Shown piece after piece: positions 33,301 to 46,789 of a stretch of 64,000 nt of DNA (within the stretch, counting starts at the first letter, position 1; each line of letters opens with the position of its first letter). The notes under the pieces are model-generated. The model saw only the letters and a program-made list of their open reading frames with translations, had not been told where the DNA came from and made no database searches. The position numbers were made by a program, and so were the translations under genes. This stretch comes from Clavelina lepadiformis (lineage: Eukaryota > Chordata > Ascidiacea > Aplousobranchia > Clavelinidae). The stretch spans positions 18,297,501 to 18,361,500 of the forward strand of contig NC_135245.1 of assembly GCF_947623445.1 (NCBI RefSeq), read 5' to 3'.

Positions 33301-34975
33301 GTAACTTTTCATCGGTGAGTTCTCAGCTTTCTCTTTGTTTTCTGCCACAACTGAAAGAGCTCTTGCGATGCTTGGTGGGGTTTTGGGCTCATCTCTAATC
33401 ACTGAAAAAGCGCAAGTATTACAGCATTTGCTGTCGTAGTACTTAGGAAAAAAATTTTAGTCCAAGAATTAAATAGATTTTTATTATTCAGCACAAAAAT
33501 GTCACATCAATAGGTATTGAATTTTACTAATTGATAATTGATAATACTAATTCATAACACATTGTTAACATAAGCAATTACTCAACCACCAATCAATTTC
33601 ATATGGAAGCAAATCAACATATTACACTTTACCAATGAACATCAAAAGGAGAGCTCCGGTGCAAACAACTGCAGAGGAAATGAACAAAACACGAAACCCT
33701 GCTCCAATTTCATCGAGGTTGTCTGAGTTGGGTACAAGTTTGGGAGGTATTAAGAACCCAAGAGCACAACCAAGCTACGCGAAATAAGTTTTTTACAAAT
33801 TCAAAATCACTAAGTGCTTTAGAGATTAAGCAATGTCAGTGAAATGAAGAGAAATTTGAAAAAAGTTTTACTCAATGTACTAACTTAAAGTGAACCATCT
33901 GACATACAATATACCCTTCAAATATTACACTTTGTTGATCCCAGAAAGCGAAGATAAACCAAATTAAAAAAATAAAGCAAAAATGAACAACGTGGCACAT
34001 AATTCATCAACATTAATTAAAACACAGCTGATTGTGTTAATCTCAAACAACCTGTCAGGATATACAATGAATCGATTTATATGACATTTTGCTGATATTT
34101 AAAAGTAGGCTTATATATACTGTAGGTCAGGTATTTAATAGCAAAGAAAAACTTGAAAGCGGATTTAGACAAACTTGATTTCCAAAAACACCAATTGCTG
34201 TTGCCGTGGAAACCTCAGATGGCCCAAACCAGAGGGAAGCAATTTTGGGAGGAATCTCCAATACAAAGGCTTCTGCACACGCTGAAATAGTCTGCCCTGA
34301 AATATATTTGTGAACAATGAAATGTTGACAATTAAAATCCAGATAAGTTAAAATAATAATCTGTTATACATGATGTCATCAAATACATAAATCTGATAAT
34401 TAGACTACATGATTACCTAGAAATGAAACAACAAAAAGGTTAGGAGAAACACTTCCAATTTTGATGAGCGATCCAACAGCATTTAATGTCGCTCCAAAGA
34501 GAAGAACTTTGCGCAAACCCCAATTATCCAACATCCAAGTTGCAACAAACATGAGCGGAATTGAAGACAACAGATAACTCATTGAGGTCCATGCAATAGC
34601 TAATTCTGTTGCACCCTCATAATACTTCAATACAATGTTGGTGATTATGGCATATTCAATCCATTGGAAAGCAACGGACATGGAATACAAACAAAAACTT
34701 CCAAGAATCAGAAAACGACGTTTGGAAAGACGAGTGGTTGGTGGAACATTTCCATAATCGTTGCTTTTGTCTAAAATAACAACTTCACTGTGACCATTTT
34801 CTTTTAACTTTGAACCAGACTTTTCGCATTTTGTGAAAACGCAGCCATCATTTAATGCATCCATATTAATGTTATCGCCTACAATAGCTTTACACCAGTC
34901 CACTACAAACAGCAACAAGTCAAAACACAGTTGCTTTGGTCAGCTTATGAAGATATTTAACAGACTTAAGATGGC
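30390..34975 (-). repeat. FLVCR duplication block, copy A
   Basis: The block extends past the gene on both sides. The 3' flank (30390-30640) matches 38070-38310, and the 5' flank up to about 34975 matches up to about 45805. Introns are partly alignable, and coding exons are nearly identical to copy B. Confidence 0.8.
30628..34864 (-). CDS. FLVCR: FLVCR-type MFS transporter, copy A
   Basis: The exons in transcript order are 34864-34417, 34296-34175, 33774-33633, 33401-33240, 33169-33102, 32830-32727, 31836-31726, 31545-31440, 31216-31108, 31039-30987 and 30786-30628, giving 527 residues with phases consistent throughout. FLVCR proteins (SLC49) are plasma-membrane 12-helix carriers for choline and ethanolamine, long described as heme exporters. 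Matching stretches are [84 protein letters not shown] and [20 protein letters not shown]. The cytosolic C-terminus is rich in His and Asn (HNHNHNNNN). The start is the MDALND methionine shared with copy B. The donor at the end of exon 7 is gtgaga; only that choice keeps the GFFMTGYLP motif in frame. It looks intact. Confidence 0.92.
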
Positions 34976-36230
34976 CAGTTCAAAATGATTTCACAAAAAG
35001 AAGTTCTTATACCAACAGCGATTTTTTGTAATTTTTCAAATGTTTTATTTTTATTTAGCCTAAGCATTTTACTAATAAAATATTCAATAGTTTTGGTCTG
35101 TAAAATAGTGGTCGAATTTCGGACTCATCTTCAAAACAAACGTCAAACCATAACCAACCGATTTTCTAGTCATTTCGAAAGCTAATTACACAGCTAGAAG
35201 CTGAATACACTCTTTCGATTTACTACATAATACAGGTAACTGACTTGATCTAGATCCAAACGACTCGATTTGACTTGTGTTTTAAAGTGTTAATAACTTG
35301 ACGTGCGGCTCGAGTTGAATAACTTTTTTGCGAGTGTGACTCTAAGTCTACCTCATACTCTTTGTTAGTCAGTCAGAAGACTGAGTCATGGCTATATCTA
35401 TGATGCTATACATAATTTTAGATTATGCCTAACCGTCGCAAGTGGCTTGCTACAATTTTTGATCTATACCCACAGTTCATTTACTGGTGCAATAAAGGAA
35501 ACAACGGATAGCAATTATGGTATTACGTAAGTTCCGTGGGTTAAAGGAAAATTGCGCTAATTAGAGAGAATAAACAACCCGCTTTTGGCCGTGTTGTATA
35601 AACGCGAGTCTCATATTTTGGTGACGTGACTTAACTCGAGTAAATGTGACAGTTATTTGCTTTTTTAATTTCTTCAACCACTCTGCCCAAGTAGAGCACT
35701 TGGTTAGCTCAAGGAATTATAAAGTATTTTTCGATTTAAGATTTCTAAATTTAAAAATAATAAGCACTTTTTCAATAGCTCTTTGACAAAGTTAACGCTT
35801 TGAAAATTGGTTGTGGCCCAAAAAGGTTCGACGCCTGTTCGGGTTTTTGCCCCTCCTCTTAAAGGGTTCATATCCAGTTTCGGTTTGAGTACGGATTAAT
35901 TTACTATATTGAAGTCCCGTTCCGGTTCGGTTTTTCAAAAACATCTGACAGCAGTGCTGCGTTTAAACAGGCGAGCACAAACAACTGAATAGCGTCAAAC
36001 CAATTGTTATTAATGTAGATTGCAGTCTAGCCTATATAGGCTACATGTGATAGTGTACTATCACATCTATACTTTACTTAACTACAAGTGTATGGCTGTA
36101 TGGCGGACAATTTCTGCACTTAGGTTATTTCATTGATATGGGTACCAGCCAAATGACGACAGATTTGTAGAAGTATAATTTAACGTGACCCTTAGTTTCT
36201 TGTGCTATAAAACCTTAGTTGTCACCTATT
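34976..36230. other. Spacer between FLVCR copies, no gene seen
   Basis: No coding exon is supported. The stretch near 35816-35945 (repeated ttcggg and ccggttcgg) looks like worn transposon sequence, but its ends cannot be read. Confidence 0.5.
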
Positions 36231-36235
36231 TGGCG

Positions 36236-36420
36236 GCTGGGTACCCGAGTGCTCAGAGCACTGAACTTGCAATAACGCAACCCAAGTTTTGTGTTCGACA
36301 CCTAGTGGCGTTACCGTTGTAATGCCCTGGGGCAAGATATTAACGACGCTTGCTACTGTTCAGTGGACCAGGAGGACAGTCCTAAATTCGAGCAATACGA
36401 CAAAATAAACAAATAAAAAT
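36236..36420 (+). mobile_element. tRNA-derived SINE, probable
   Basis: The head looks tRNA-like. It has gagtgctcagagcactgaac, then a B-box-like tgttcgacacc at 36293-36303, where the pol III consensus is GGTTCGANTCC. A body follows, and an A-rich tail with repeated aaataaa units ends the unit near 36420. No target duplication was found and no second copy lies in this window, so the family is not confirmed. Confidence 0.5.
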
Positions 36421-36639
36421 TTGTGACAATCGGAACTTGCTCAAAGGCTAGCTCAGTAACCGGGGCTCGAGCAATGTGCTTAATTATTGCACAGACCTTT
36501 TGACTGTCACTCCGTTAAGTGAAAATCACGCATTTCATTGATGAAGCGGAAAAGACCTCGTTCATTCGTGTACGAGATAGCTAGAAAACCAGATACACGG
36601 ATACATTTTCAACCGGCTCGCGCGCAACTCGGATCCATT

Positions 36640-37406
36640 TGTAGCGCCTGGGTGGCATATTTAATACCATTACGTCATTCTTGGAAAAGAGCTTTCCAGT
36701 CAATTTAATACCATTACGTCATTCTTGGAAATGAGTTTTCCAGTTAGTGATTGGAGTTTTAAACTTTTAATACCACCACATCATTCTTGGGAAAGAGTTT
36801 TCCAGTTATTGATTGGAGTTTATGAACTTGCTTTTTCAGAACACTGCAATTATCGTTGGTATATTTGAAAACTTGCTCTGAATAACTTCGTGTGAAAACT
36901 CCTTTTAGTACGTTACCAGGTCGTTTCCAAGAAACTCCAAGAAACTGTTTCCAGCTTTAACTGAATGTAATCTGCATTGCAAACACACTGTTTTTCTCGT
37001 TCACACGCTTTGAAATGTTCATGCTTTTTTTTGTCGTATATTTCCGCCACATCGCACCACGTTTTATAAGCTCGAACTTCTGCGCGAGAAGTGCGCAGAC
37101 GGAAAGTTATAGAGTATAGACAGTGGCACGACCGTACTACGGTAGTCATGGTGATTGCAATTCAATAGACATCTTATTAGCAGTGATTATGCGTAATATT
37201 GAGAAAGTGTACAGCACCTACAATAAAAGCCTTTTCTGGTAAACTGTATCTGTATAATATAATAAGAACTTTCGGCTGACAAGAGGTTAGAGAATTCTAA
37301 CCGCACGCAACAATAGAGTCAGATAATAATTAATGCAGTAGGTTAATTAAGTCAATAACATAAGTTAAGACCGATAAACTCTGCATCTGCCGCATCAACC
37401 TCTGCA
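36640..37406 (-). mobile_element. Solo LTR, same family as 1978-2611
   Basis: This is the inverted second copy of the LTR at 1978-2611. On the plus strand it runs from tgtagcgcc to cctctgca, flanked by catt at 36636-36639 and 37407-37410. It is about 767 bp, longer than the first copy because a short internal unit is repeated near its 3' end (36661-36823). No internal region or partner LTR is adjacent. It is an old fossil. Confidence 0.75.
36661..36823. repeat. Tandem repeat inside the solo LTR, about three units
   Basis: Units start with taataccattacgtcattc and run into a ttccag segment, at about 36661, 36704 and 36765. The first is about 43 bp and the others about 60 bp. The related LTR at 1978-2611 has a single unit, so the expansion is specific to this copy. 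Confidence 0.8.
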
Positions 37407-38310
37407 CATTTATAACACACCCTTTTTAGTTGCAATGGCAGTCACAGATAAGATCTCTTATTCTCACGCTTTGCTGGAAGAAAAGCTCATCAGCCGCCCG
37501 CTATGAAAACTTTTTAAAATAACACAAACGCTTGTCTTATATTTCTGTACAGGCAACGCATCTGGCTTACCCGATGAAATATCTATTCACCTGACGTAGC
37601 AATGTCTAAGTTACTCATAATCATAATAGAATAGGCCAACCGCTTGCCAGACCTGTAACTATATATGGTACGACTTTGGTTGAATAAACCACAGTCCATA
37701 ATCAACTTTTACGAAAGTTTACTTGCAATTTTTATAATTTTCCACAAAGTTGATCTCAAGACAAAAGAAATTGAAGCCCATGGAATTATCTTTACTGGCA
37801 AGCTCAATTTATTAAATTACTGCAAGTACGCTATTGCAGTATTTTCTAGTTACTGAACTGCAATAAATCCCTATATAAAGCACAAACGTTGATTGGGTTA
37901 TTTGTAATAATCCGGTAGATTCGACATCGATTGACGAAAAATGAAAGATTTCGCTTGACAACAGTGATTCCCCTAAAGCAAAACCAACGCTTTTCAGTTG
38001 CATCACAGTGAAAAAGCAAAATAATTGCGATGCCTTAACGACAATTTGAAATGGAACGAAATACAAGAAAACCATTTTATCAGTACGTCAGTTATTACGC
38101 ACTAACCAATGTGCGAGAAATGGACAATCTCACAGTTCACTTGGTGAGAGGTATCGTGGAACTATGGCGGTCAAAGGGAGCATAAACGTTTTAATACAGA
38201 AATGGTGCATATTGGCATAACACTGCCACTGATTAACATTTTCGATAACTTCGCAAACGTATTATATAGTTAAGCATTTGGAGATCATTTTTACAGAATT
38301 TAAACCAAAT

Positions 38311-39320
38311 CGACTGTAAAACTGAAATGCAAAAGATTCGGTAAAAATGGAAATACTGTAATGAAATTGGTAAAACAATAAGCAGTTATTTAGTGTAAGA
38401 TCTAAAGCTACTTACAACTAACAATTTGTATAGTTATATGGCGCTATAGATCCATCAAGTACTTAATAGCATTTAGCTGCTTTTTAATAGTACAAACAAT
38501 CTTAAATGACATGAAATAAAAACATGACATGCCCCACATAACACCGGGCTTTATGTTTTCTCCGGTTATTTTTACGTGGAAATATACTTAAGCGATGACG
38601 ATAAATAGTACGACACGCCAGATTTACAGATAGACACCAAAGCATATGTAAAAACAACTTTTTGTGGAAGTGAATGTCGTCAAGTCAAAAGGATTCATTA
38701 CAATGCTTCGAGTTATCCGAATTTGATAAAAAGCAGCAAAAACTCCGTGGAAGTGATTTAGGCATCGAGCAGACACACCATGGCACCAATTACATTTCAA
38801 TTAAGTCATTTACATGCGGTAAAGTACGTGTAGTACGGTAAGTAGTCTAGTCTAGTACGGTTAGTACGTGTAGTAGGCTGCGGACACTTCGGGATGACAC
38901 CATGAGTGCTTTGACCTGACCTGGTAATAGCGGGAGCTGTTTATTTTCAGGGCCAACAAAAACTCGAGATTGGCCAAAATATCGACTAAATGAAATATTC
39001 AGCGTCGAGTTAAAACAATTTTGCCGGTACCAGTTAACTGAGTTATCCCAGGTCTCCACTGCTTTCCAAATCATAAAAAAATGCTTGAACCTTATAGCAT
39101 GTGCGCGATTCTCGAGGAAATCACGCTACCACGGTGTTGCTATTAACTCGGAAAGTATAAAAATGAATAAAATAAATCTTGAAAAGTAATTTTACAAAGA
39201 ATAAAATGTTCAACACAATGTGACGATAAGAACCGAATGATTGCATCGAGCAAAGCGACGTGTTTTGCAGAAAATAAAACGCAAAATCTAACCAATCACC
39301 AATCCGGCCCTGCGCTGTAG
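38311..39320. other. Insertion of about 1 kb in the last exon of FLVCR copy B
   Basis: In copy A, taaaccaagctagaggaagc is continuous across the stop codon. In copy B the left part (taaaccaaa, ends about 38310) and the right part (caagaggaagc, from about 39321) are split by about 1 kb of unrelated sequence. A small repeat of tagtac units lies at about 38830-38870. No clear inverted ends or target duplication are visible, so the nature of the insert is unknown. Confidence 0.7.
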
Positions 39321-42300
39321 CAAGAGGAAGCAGATGCAAGACGGACCAACTTTTCCTCATCTCCGAATCCGCCGCCTTCTAATTCCTCACCCTCAACTCT
39401 ATTTACGCTGTTGTTGTTGTTCTGATTGTGGTTATGGTTGGCCGGCATAAACTTCACGTCAGCGAGCGCCATCTTTTCCTCGCCGGTCACCTAATGTGAA
39501 ATAAAACGGCCTCTAGATGGTGATGTGGAACACATATTTGCGACGTTGATCCAAATGCAGTCAAACGTATATGAAACTTATTTTATAAACACCACGTCAT
39601 GCAGTGGTAAAACAACCAAAACATAACAAATTTATACGAAAGAAAAGTCGATATACAAGTTAGAAAGGAAACTCCATAATACTTACTCTTCTATTGGTTT
39701 CATTGGCTGCTTTTCGTTTCAAATCAGCTCTTATCAATGCTGAAAAGAGTAAATGAAGCAATAATTGTTACAAGTCAACAACGATGAATCATCCAACCCT
39801 GTTTGTGGCGTTCTAAGCAGAAAAACATATTCGGCTTGCCGTAAAGTAGACAGCAGACACGTATTCTTGTACCGTGGTACTTTACGATTAAATGTTTACT
39901 CTCAGTATTAGAGGTTGGTAAAAAATGATTAAAACTGGGCGCAAGAAACGAGGCACCACGAACAGCGATAAGAATATTTGTTGAACGGTCTTCGTAGAAA
40001 CAACAATAGAAGCTAAAACGAATCACCAGGCGCAAATTGTAAAGGACGAAAATGTTTCGCAAGTGTGTTAAATCACATGCTTTTAAGTCAAATCTTTGAA
40101 AAAAATGTATCAAATTTCAGTGATCAACGGAATTTTAGAATAGAATCGATTGGCATCAATAAATAAACTCTTCCCGCGATGAATTTCAAGAAATCGATCT
40201 CTGAGCAAACTAACTTCGATTAGGGCAATTTATGTGAACAATCCTTTAGCTGAATGTTTCAAATAGATTTTGGTTTGAGTGGCACACCCCCTACGTCATC
40301 ACTACGTCACAACACCTCCCATGTGTAACCCAATTTGGAGACGATCAATGTTGGAAAAATGGAACTACGAAATGAGATTAAGGAAAAAAAACCGAAACAG
40401 AAAATCAATTAAAGGATGACAGACCGACTAGATGGCTTAATTCTAGTAGGCAAGCACAGTTGGGCGATTGCAAGTCGTTTTTCTAAATCAAAAAAAGTTT
40501 GATCGACTGAGTAAATTTGATATAAAGTTTCAGAGCGGTTTTAAGTAGGCAACACAAATTACTTTAGTTAATGCACCGAACCACCGTCTCAATCGCAAAT
40601 ATATTTTAATTAAGGTGAAACAAAACTTTTTGCTGTTTACCTGTTAAAACTGTTCCCACCAACAGGGCGATAGCCATGAATAAATTAGCAGCAAGACTGC
40701 CAAGCTTTAGAAGTTCTTGGGCAGAAATTGTGAATAAAATTCCAAAGAACTGAAATCAAATAAGCACGGTTCATTGAGAATGCGCTTACAACAAACTCAC
40801 ATCACAACGATTCAACTCTTCGGCATTGTTTACATGAATCCCGGAAATACGTATTCTTTAACGTGCCAGCATTAAGCGCTCGAGCAAGCGGTACTGCAGT
40901 CCATACCGTTTGCAAAAACAATCGCGCATACATGTTACTATAAAAAAGTTGTGGTTTTTTCATTATCGGTTAGACCGGATGTACCTGTGCCGATACGTTC
41001 AGTAAACCGGATGAGGTTGCTTCCGATACGGGATACGTAATTTCCGCCGCAAATTCGAAGCCGATCGGGAGGTAGCCAGTCATGAAAAAGCTAAAGACAA
41101 AGAAATTCAGATTCTACGTACACTTGTGCAAATTCTATCATAACCGCTGGCCTTTACCAAGTAGTTGTATGGTATGGTTGTATGATGTATGGTAAGTACA
41201 TCAGTACACGGTAGTTGATTATGTGTTGCATTTACGATATTTCCTACGCTGCAAAAATAAAGGTGATGCCAACGTGTTTTGAACCATAGTTTCGCAAATA
41301 GTAGGTCTCGAAACCTTCTAATTTGAGAAGCGAGATACGTTTTAAACTTTAACAGTTCTATAACTATGTACCAAACTTTGTAATCAGCTGTAAATACACC
41401 GCAATTGTTTCGCCTTTTTGGTCTACGATCCTGACTGATGCAACATAACCCCCGTGTGTGTCACAAAACCATCATTCGTCACTTTAAACAGCTTTCAATC
41501 TATAAGCAGTCTTATTGCCAGGTGAAGCAGCTTAAGCATGGCAGCACGACAGCAGTGGGCGATCCTGTACGGCGCATCAGCCATAAATCGTTTGTAATGA
41601 ATAGCGGACAAATTCTTGTCTAAGATAAGCCAGCCGAAATCCACATATTTCTTTTACAAATGGATAATTGTAAATTTCTTTTAGCTGGAATGACAGCAAT
41701 AAATTTGGGCCGCTGAACTTTAAGATAACTGTTTTGTGGTTCGCACCAAACAGTAATTGTGGACCTTGGTCTAATCCACTGCAAGTTAAATGGCAAAATG
41801 TGTTTATGCAGCTGACAAGGTGACTTAGATTCAACGCTAGAACGGAAGACACGAGGACACACACGACAGAATAATTAGTTTTCATGCTGCTATGTCACAC
41901 AATGTAGTTTAAGATGAATTTCTCACCCGAGTAAACCAATGGAAAGATAATCAAGCCAAAGAATCTTAAGCTGAAGTGTGAAAGTGAATACGAACATGAA
42001 CGCCATCGAAAGAACGTAGATCCCCACCGTCGTTGTTCTGAAAATAAAATAAAACACGCTTGGTAATTCTATTACACTGGGAATGGTATTACCGGTATTT
42101 ATTTTACGTGTGTGCTTTGCTACAAAGTGATTTGAACACCACAATAGCATTTAAAGGAGTTTTTATAGAACTGTAACAGCCAAAACTAGACACAGATATC
42201 AATTTTCACACGGGCACATTTGTACGAACGCCAACCACAAACGTACAATCAGAACAACAAAATTACAATGATAAAATAAACGCAAACATTCACAGCAAGT

Positions 42301-45300
42301 GCAACCGATTCGTGATTAAACGGTGGTCACATTTGCAATATTAGAAAGCTAACTGTTTATTAGACAATGATGTACAACGTATCATATGAGTTTTCAGCAA
42401 TGCGCCATTACAGCTTAATGAAGCTCTTTTTTAAGTTGATGCACAAAATTGCGACGATGGCCTCACAAGCGTGTTGAGTGGTGACCGCGTAGAAGTCAAT
42501 GTGAGAGCGAAACGTGAATTCGTATGAATTAATTAATTTGAAAGATTTTAATGGCAGCGACATATGATTTCCTGGACCTCAGGGGAAATAATTTTAAGCG
42601 ATGACAAAATCACGTCCTGAAAATTTCGCACCCACTCACTCAGTTACTGAGGGATTTACCCTAACATGGGACAAAAAGACACAAAAAGATAACTTGTAGA
42701 TAACGATAAAGATAACTCACTTGTACAATTTGGTTTTATCAAGAAAATATCCGCATAGAACTGACCCTACAAGCCCAGCCACAACCATTGTGAGGCCTAT
42801 CTCTCCTATTTGTTGCTCGGCGTCCTAAAATAACAATGGGATTTAATACATAATTAATAACGTTGTGGAGAAATTCTTCAGATTAAAAACCAAATATTAG
42901 ACTACCTCGTGGTAGTTGAGCATGATAGGGTTAAGAAGCGTTCCAATCGCATAATAAGTTCCAGTGTTGATACCTTTAAAAAAAGAAAAAAAACATATGA
43001 TCTGATTCCATTAAAGACAAAATGTTATAAGCTACAACCATTTTCACAATAATGAAACTGACATCAATTACCATAAGTTAAGAATAGAAGAAGATACGGA
43101 ACATTTTTCATCAAAACTCCAATTGATCTCAAGTAACTTTTCATCGGTGAGTTCTCAGCTTTCTCTTTGTTTTCTGCCACAACTGAAAGAGCTCTTGCGA
43201 TGCTTGGTGGGGTTTTGGGCTCATCTCGTATCACTGGATAAACGCAAGTATTACAGCATTTGCTATCGTAGTACTTAGGAAAATATTTGATCCAAAAGAA
43301 GGGAGGACCACTGTCTTCACTGAAATTTATGAAATTTTCACTAAATCAATAGGAAAAGTAGCACATCAATAGGAACTTAGTTTTGATAGTATTAATTCAT
43401 AACGCAGTGTTAGCAAAGGCAATTATTAAAACATCATTGTCATAAATCAGTTTAACACGTATGTATATATATTTAATACATACACATCATATACAAATAT
43501 AAACACAAAGATTTTACCAATGAACATCAAAAGGAGAGCTCCGGTGCAAACAACTGCAGAGGAAATGAACAAAACACGAAATCCTGCTCCAATTTCATCA
43601 AGGTTGTCTGAGTTGGGTACAAGTTTGGGAGGTATCAAGAACCCAAGAGCACAACCAAGCTGCACAACATACAAGTTTTTTTGCTAATTCACACTCACTA
43701 TGTGCTTCAAAGATTAAGCAATGTCAGTGAAATGAAGAGAAATTTAAAAAAGCTTAAGTTACATTAAAAAGATAATGTTAGTATTTAATTATGTACATGC
43801 ATCAACTTTTTGATTAGGACATTATACCCAAATAGGTTTAACTTAAATCTGCCAATCAGTGTTAACATGTTAAAATTTCAAAATATTAGAAAACGGTTGG
43901 CAGTTATAATAAAGCAAACAGTATTAAACTTTTCACTATTTGCTGCAAAATGAACCATCTCTGCAATCAGCTCTTTCAATATTTTAAAATGTCAAATTTT
44001 CCTGTGATATATGATACAGCATTAATTTGCTTCCAAACGCTATGAATTGATAATCATTTCCAGTACTATTAAAATCAATAAGCCAAAAAATCTTACTGCA
44101 ACATAAAAATTAAATGAAAATAGAAAGAGAGGAGTATAATAATGGTCAGAAGAACTATTTGTCTTTTGAAAATTTCACAAGAAAAAGTGACACATTGACT
44201 GCAAACAGCTACTCAGTTAGACGACAATACCAATATTCAACAGGTTGTTTTCAGCACCGTTAGTTTTAACAGAAGTTTAAGTGTGTTTGTGCTTAGCAAA
44301 CAGTAACATGAGAATATGCTGAACACACAAGGAGCATGTCAGCAATGGGGTTATAGTTGCTGTGTAACAATATACAGGTGTACACAACCAGCACATAATA
44401 AAGAACTATAAAGAAATCCTGGACTTTGACCTGTTGTTATCATCATACAACTGAACAAAGTACAATCAGAAAAAGGCCAAGAACTTCCACGTGCACAAAA
44501 ATTACAACAAGCAAAATGCAAAGTCCAAAAAATACTATCACTTCTTTCAACTGATTTTGACAGGCTATATCATTCAGTTTACCAAAATTGCCTAAATAAG
44601 CACAAAGCTCATAATTATGGACTTTATGCAGAATTACTCAACCTTGTCAATAGAGTAACTTAATTCATATTCTTTTAGAACAGACTTCTTGTATTATGAT
44701 ATAAACTGAGTACCACAGCCTATAGAAAGAAATTTTACTCAGTGAATACAATATCCCTCAAACAATATACTTCATTGATCTCAAAAATCAAAGCTAGATC
44801 AAATCATGAAAAGCCAGGCAATAATGGACAACATGACACTCAATCAATCGGTATTAATTAAATCATAAGTGGTTCAGCACATCAGCACATCTCACACAAA
44901 GATGCGTACATAAATAACCAAACAAACCGACTGATCATATGACGGATTAATCTATCAATATAGCCTTATTGTTCCAATATTTAACGGAACAATAAGGTTT
45001 TTGCGAACAAAAACCTGGAAGTGGTTTAGGACAAACCTGATTTCCAAAAACACCAATTGCTGTTGCCGTGGAAACCTCAGATGGCCCAAACCAGAGGGAA
45101 GCAATTTTGGGGGGAATCTCCAATATGAAGGATTGTGCACACGCTGAAATAGTCTGCCCTGAAATATATTTGTAACCAATTATCGCCCAAGCTAAGCAAA
45201 ATAATTGTCAATCAAATACATCATAAATACATGTGATAATTAGACTACATAATTACCTAGAAATGAAACAAAAAAAAGGTTAGGAGAAACACTTCCAATC

Positions 45301-45704
45301 TTGATGAGCGATCCAACAGCATTTAATGTCGCTCCAAAGAGAAGAATTCTGCGCAAACCCCAATTATCCAACATCCAAGTTGCAACAAACATGAGCGGAA
45401 TGTAAGACAACATATAAATCATTGAGGTCCATGCAATAGCTAACTCTGTTGCACCCTCATAATACTTCAATACAATGTTGGTGATTATGGCATATTCAAT
45501 CCATTGGAAAGCACTGGACATGGAATACAAACAAAAAATTCCAAGAATCAGAAAACGACGTTTAAAAAGACGGGTGGTTGGTGGAACATTTCCATAATCG
45601 TTGTTTTTGTTTAAAATGACAACTTCACTGTGACCATTTTCTTTTAACTTTACACTAGACTCCTCATATTTTGTGAGAACACAACCATCATTTAATGCAT
45701 CCAT
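39296..45704 (-). CDS. FLVCR: FLVCR-type MFS transporter, copy B
   Basis: The exons in transcript order are 45704-45257, 45158-45037, 43659-43518, 43233-43072, 42973-42906, 42824-42721, 42037-41927, 41090-40985, 40749-40641, 39739-39687 and 39490-39296, giving 539 residues. The first ten exons have exactly the lengths and phases of copy A, and the protein differs at few positions. It is a 12-helix SLC49 carrier with the same FLVCR motifs. The last exon keeps the His/Asn-rich region (HNHNQNNNN) and [10 protein letters not shown]. It then runs into inserted sequence, so the final residues are CYSAGPDW where copy A has SLV. All exons are open, and the change only replaces the extreme cytosolic tail. 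It is most likely functional. Confidence 0.92.
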
Positions 45705-45805
45705 GTTAACGTTATGCCTTGACACCAGTCTAATGGAAACAGCAAAAAGTCAAAATACAGTTGCGTTGGCTAGCTTACGAAGATACCTACATAGAATTAA
45801 AAGGT

Positions 45806-46781
45806 TTTTCAATGCTCTTTTGTAAGCCTATACTGTATAGGCCTACAACTGACAGATTGTATTAGATTCAATCTGTAATTCTGCATGAAATCTGTGTAAA
45901 AGTTTGACTGGTACTTTATATAGCCTTCAGCTCAAGATACTGTACAGAAGTTAACATTAAACAAAAACATCCACGACAGACGGAATGCAAGTCTCTGCAT
46001 AACAACATACTGCGCGTTCAACGGATGATTTATTTCGTTTAATTGTTTCCGAAATAGTCTATAACTGTTCCGTAAACGTTCCTATTCAATCTTAAATTTA
46101 CCGCCAAAGAAGCGTGCCCTATGGCAACCCTTGCGTCTATTTCTGTTGTAGTCTCAACAGTACGTTAATCCTAAGCGGTTTCTCGCAGCGAGTGATCGAG
46201 ACACCAGTACTTCGCTTGTTAATAAACAGGGTGCTGTGTAACCTCCAACAGCCTGTACGCCATCGCCTCTCTCTCTCTTTATTTCCTCTGCCAGACACGC
46301 GCTCGTCAACCTCTGCCGACGTTGCACGAAAAAAAGTTGATGTGTAAGGGTGATTGTTTTTGGCTTTTTCAGTTCTGAAGCGCCATCTCCCGTAAGCAAT
46401 TGGTGTGTGTTGTGTCAAAAGGTTAACATACTCACTCGTCGACCTGATTTTGAATATATGTGAAGCTGGACATTTTTATACTTCATCACTTCTATCATAC
46501 CGTGTAAATTATCTACAAAGGTTTGCATTACGGTATTTTTATAAAAAATGATCTTCATTTATTGAGTTTCATTTATTTCGGTTGTTGAATAGTTATCCTG
46601 ACGTGTAACTTCATTTATTTATTACAGTTGATTGCCATTTCATGACTGGTTGCATATAGTAGACTAGGTCTCGCATGGTAAATTTTTCAAATGTGTCTTA
46701 CGTTTGATTTTAAATTAAAGAGCTCGTCGTTCGGCAATTTAAACAGTACAACCTTTTGGCGAAATTCTCGTTTTGAACTCA
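45806..46781. other. Intergenic, no gene seen
   Basis: A pyrimidine-rich run (ctctctctctc, about 46267-46277) is the only feature of note. Open stretches near 46114-46418 overlap on both strands and show no domain. Confidence 0.5.
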
Positions 46782-46789
46782 CTAAACAG

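Larger units (their letters stand above)
38070..45805 (-). repeat. FLVCR duplication block, copy B
   Basis: Partner of 30390-34975. It is longer because of an insertion of about 1 kb at 38311-39320, about 0.7 kb extra in the intron at 41091-41926 (836 against 180 bp), and about 1 kb extra in the intron at 43660-45036 (1377 against 400 bp). Confidence 0.8.

Noticed and set aside
36913-37149. Minus-strand open frame of 78 codons
   Set aside because: It lies wholly inside the solo LTR and is not preserved in the other LTR copy.
46114-46418. Overlapping open frames on both strands near the ctctct run
   Set aside because: Low-complexity sequence and no domain; probably chance.
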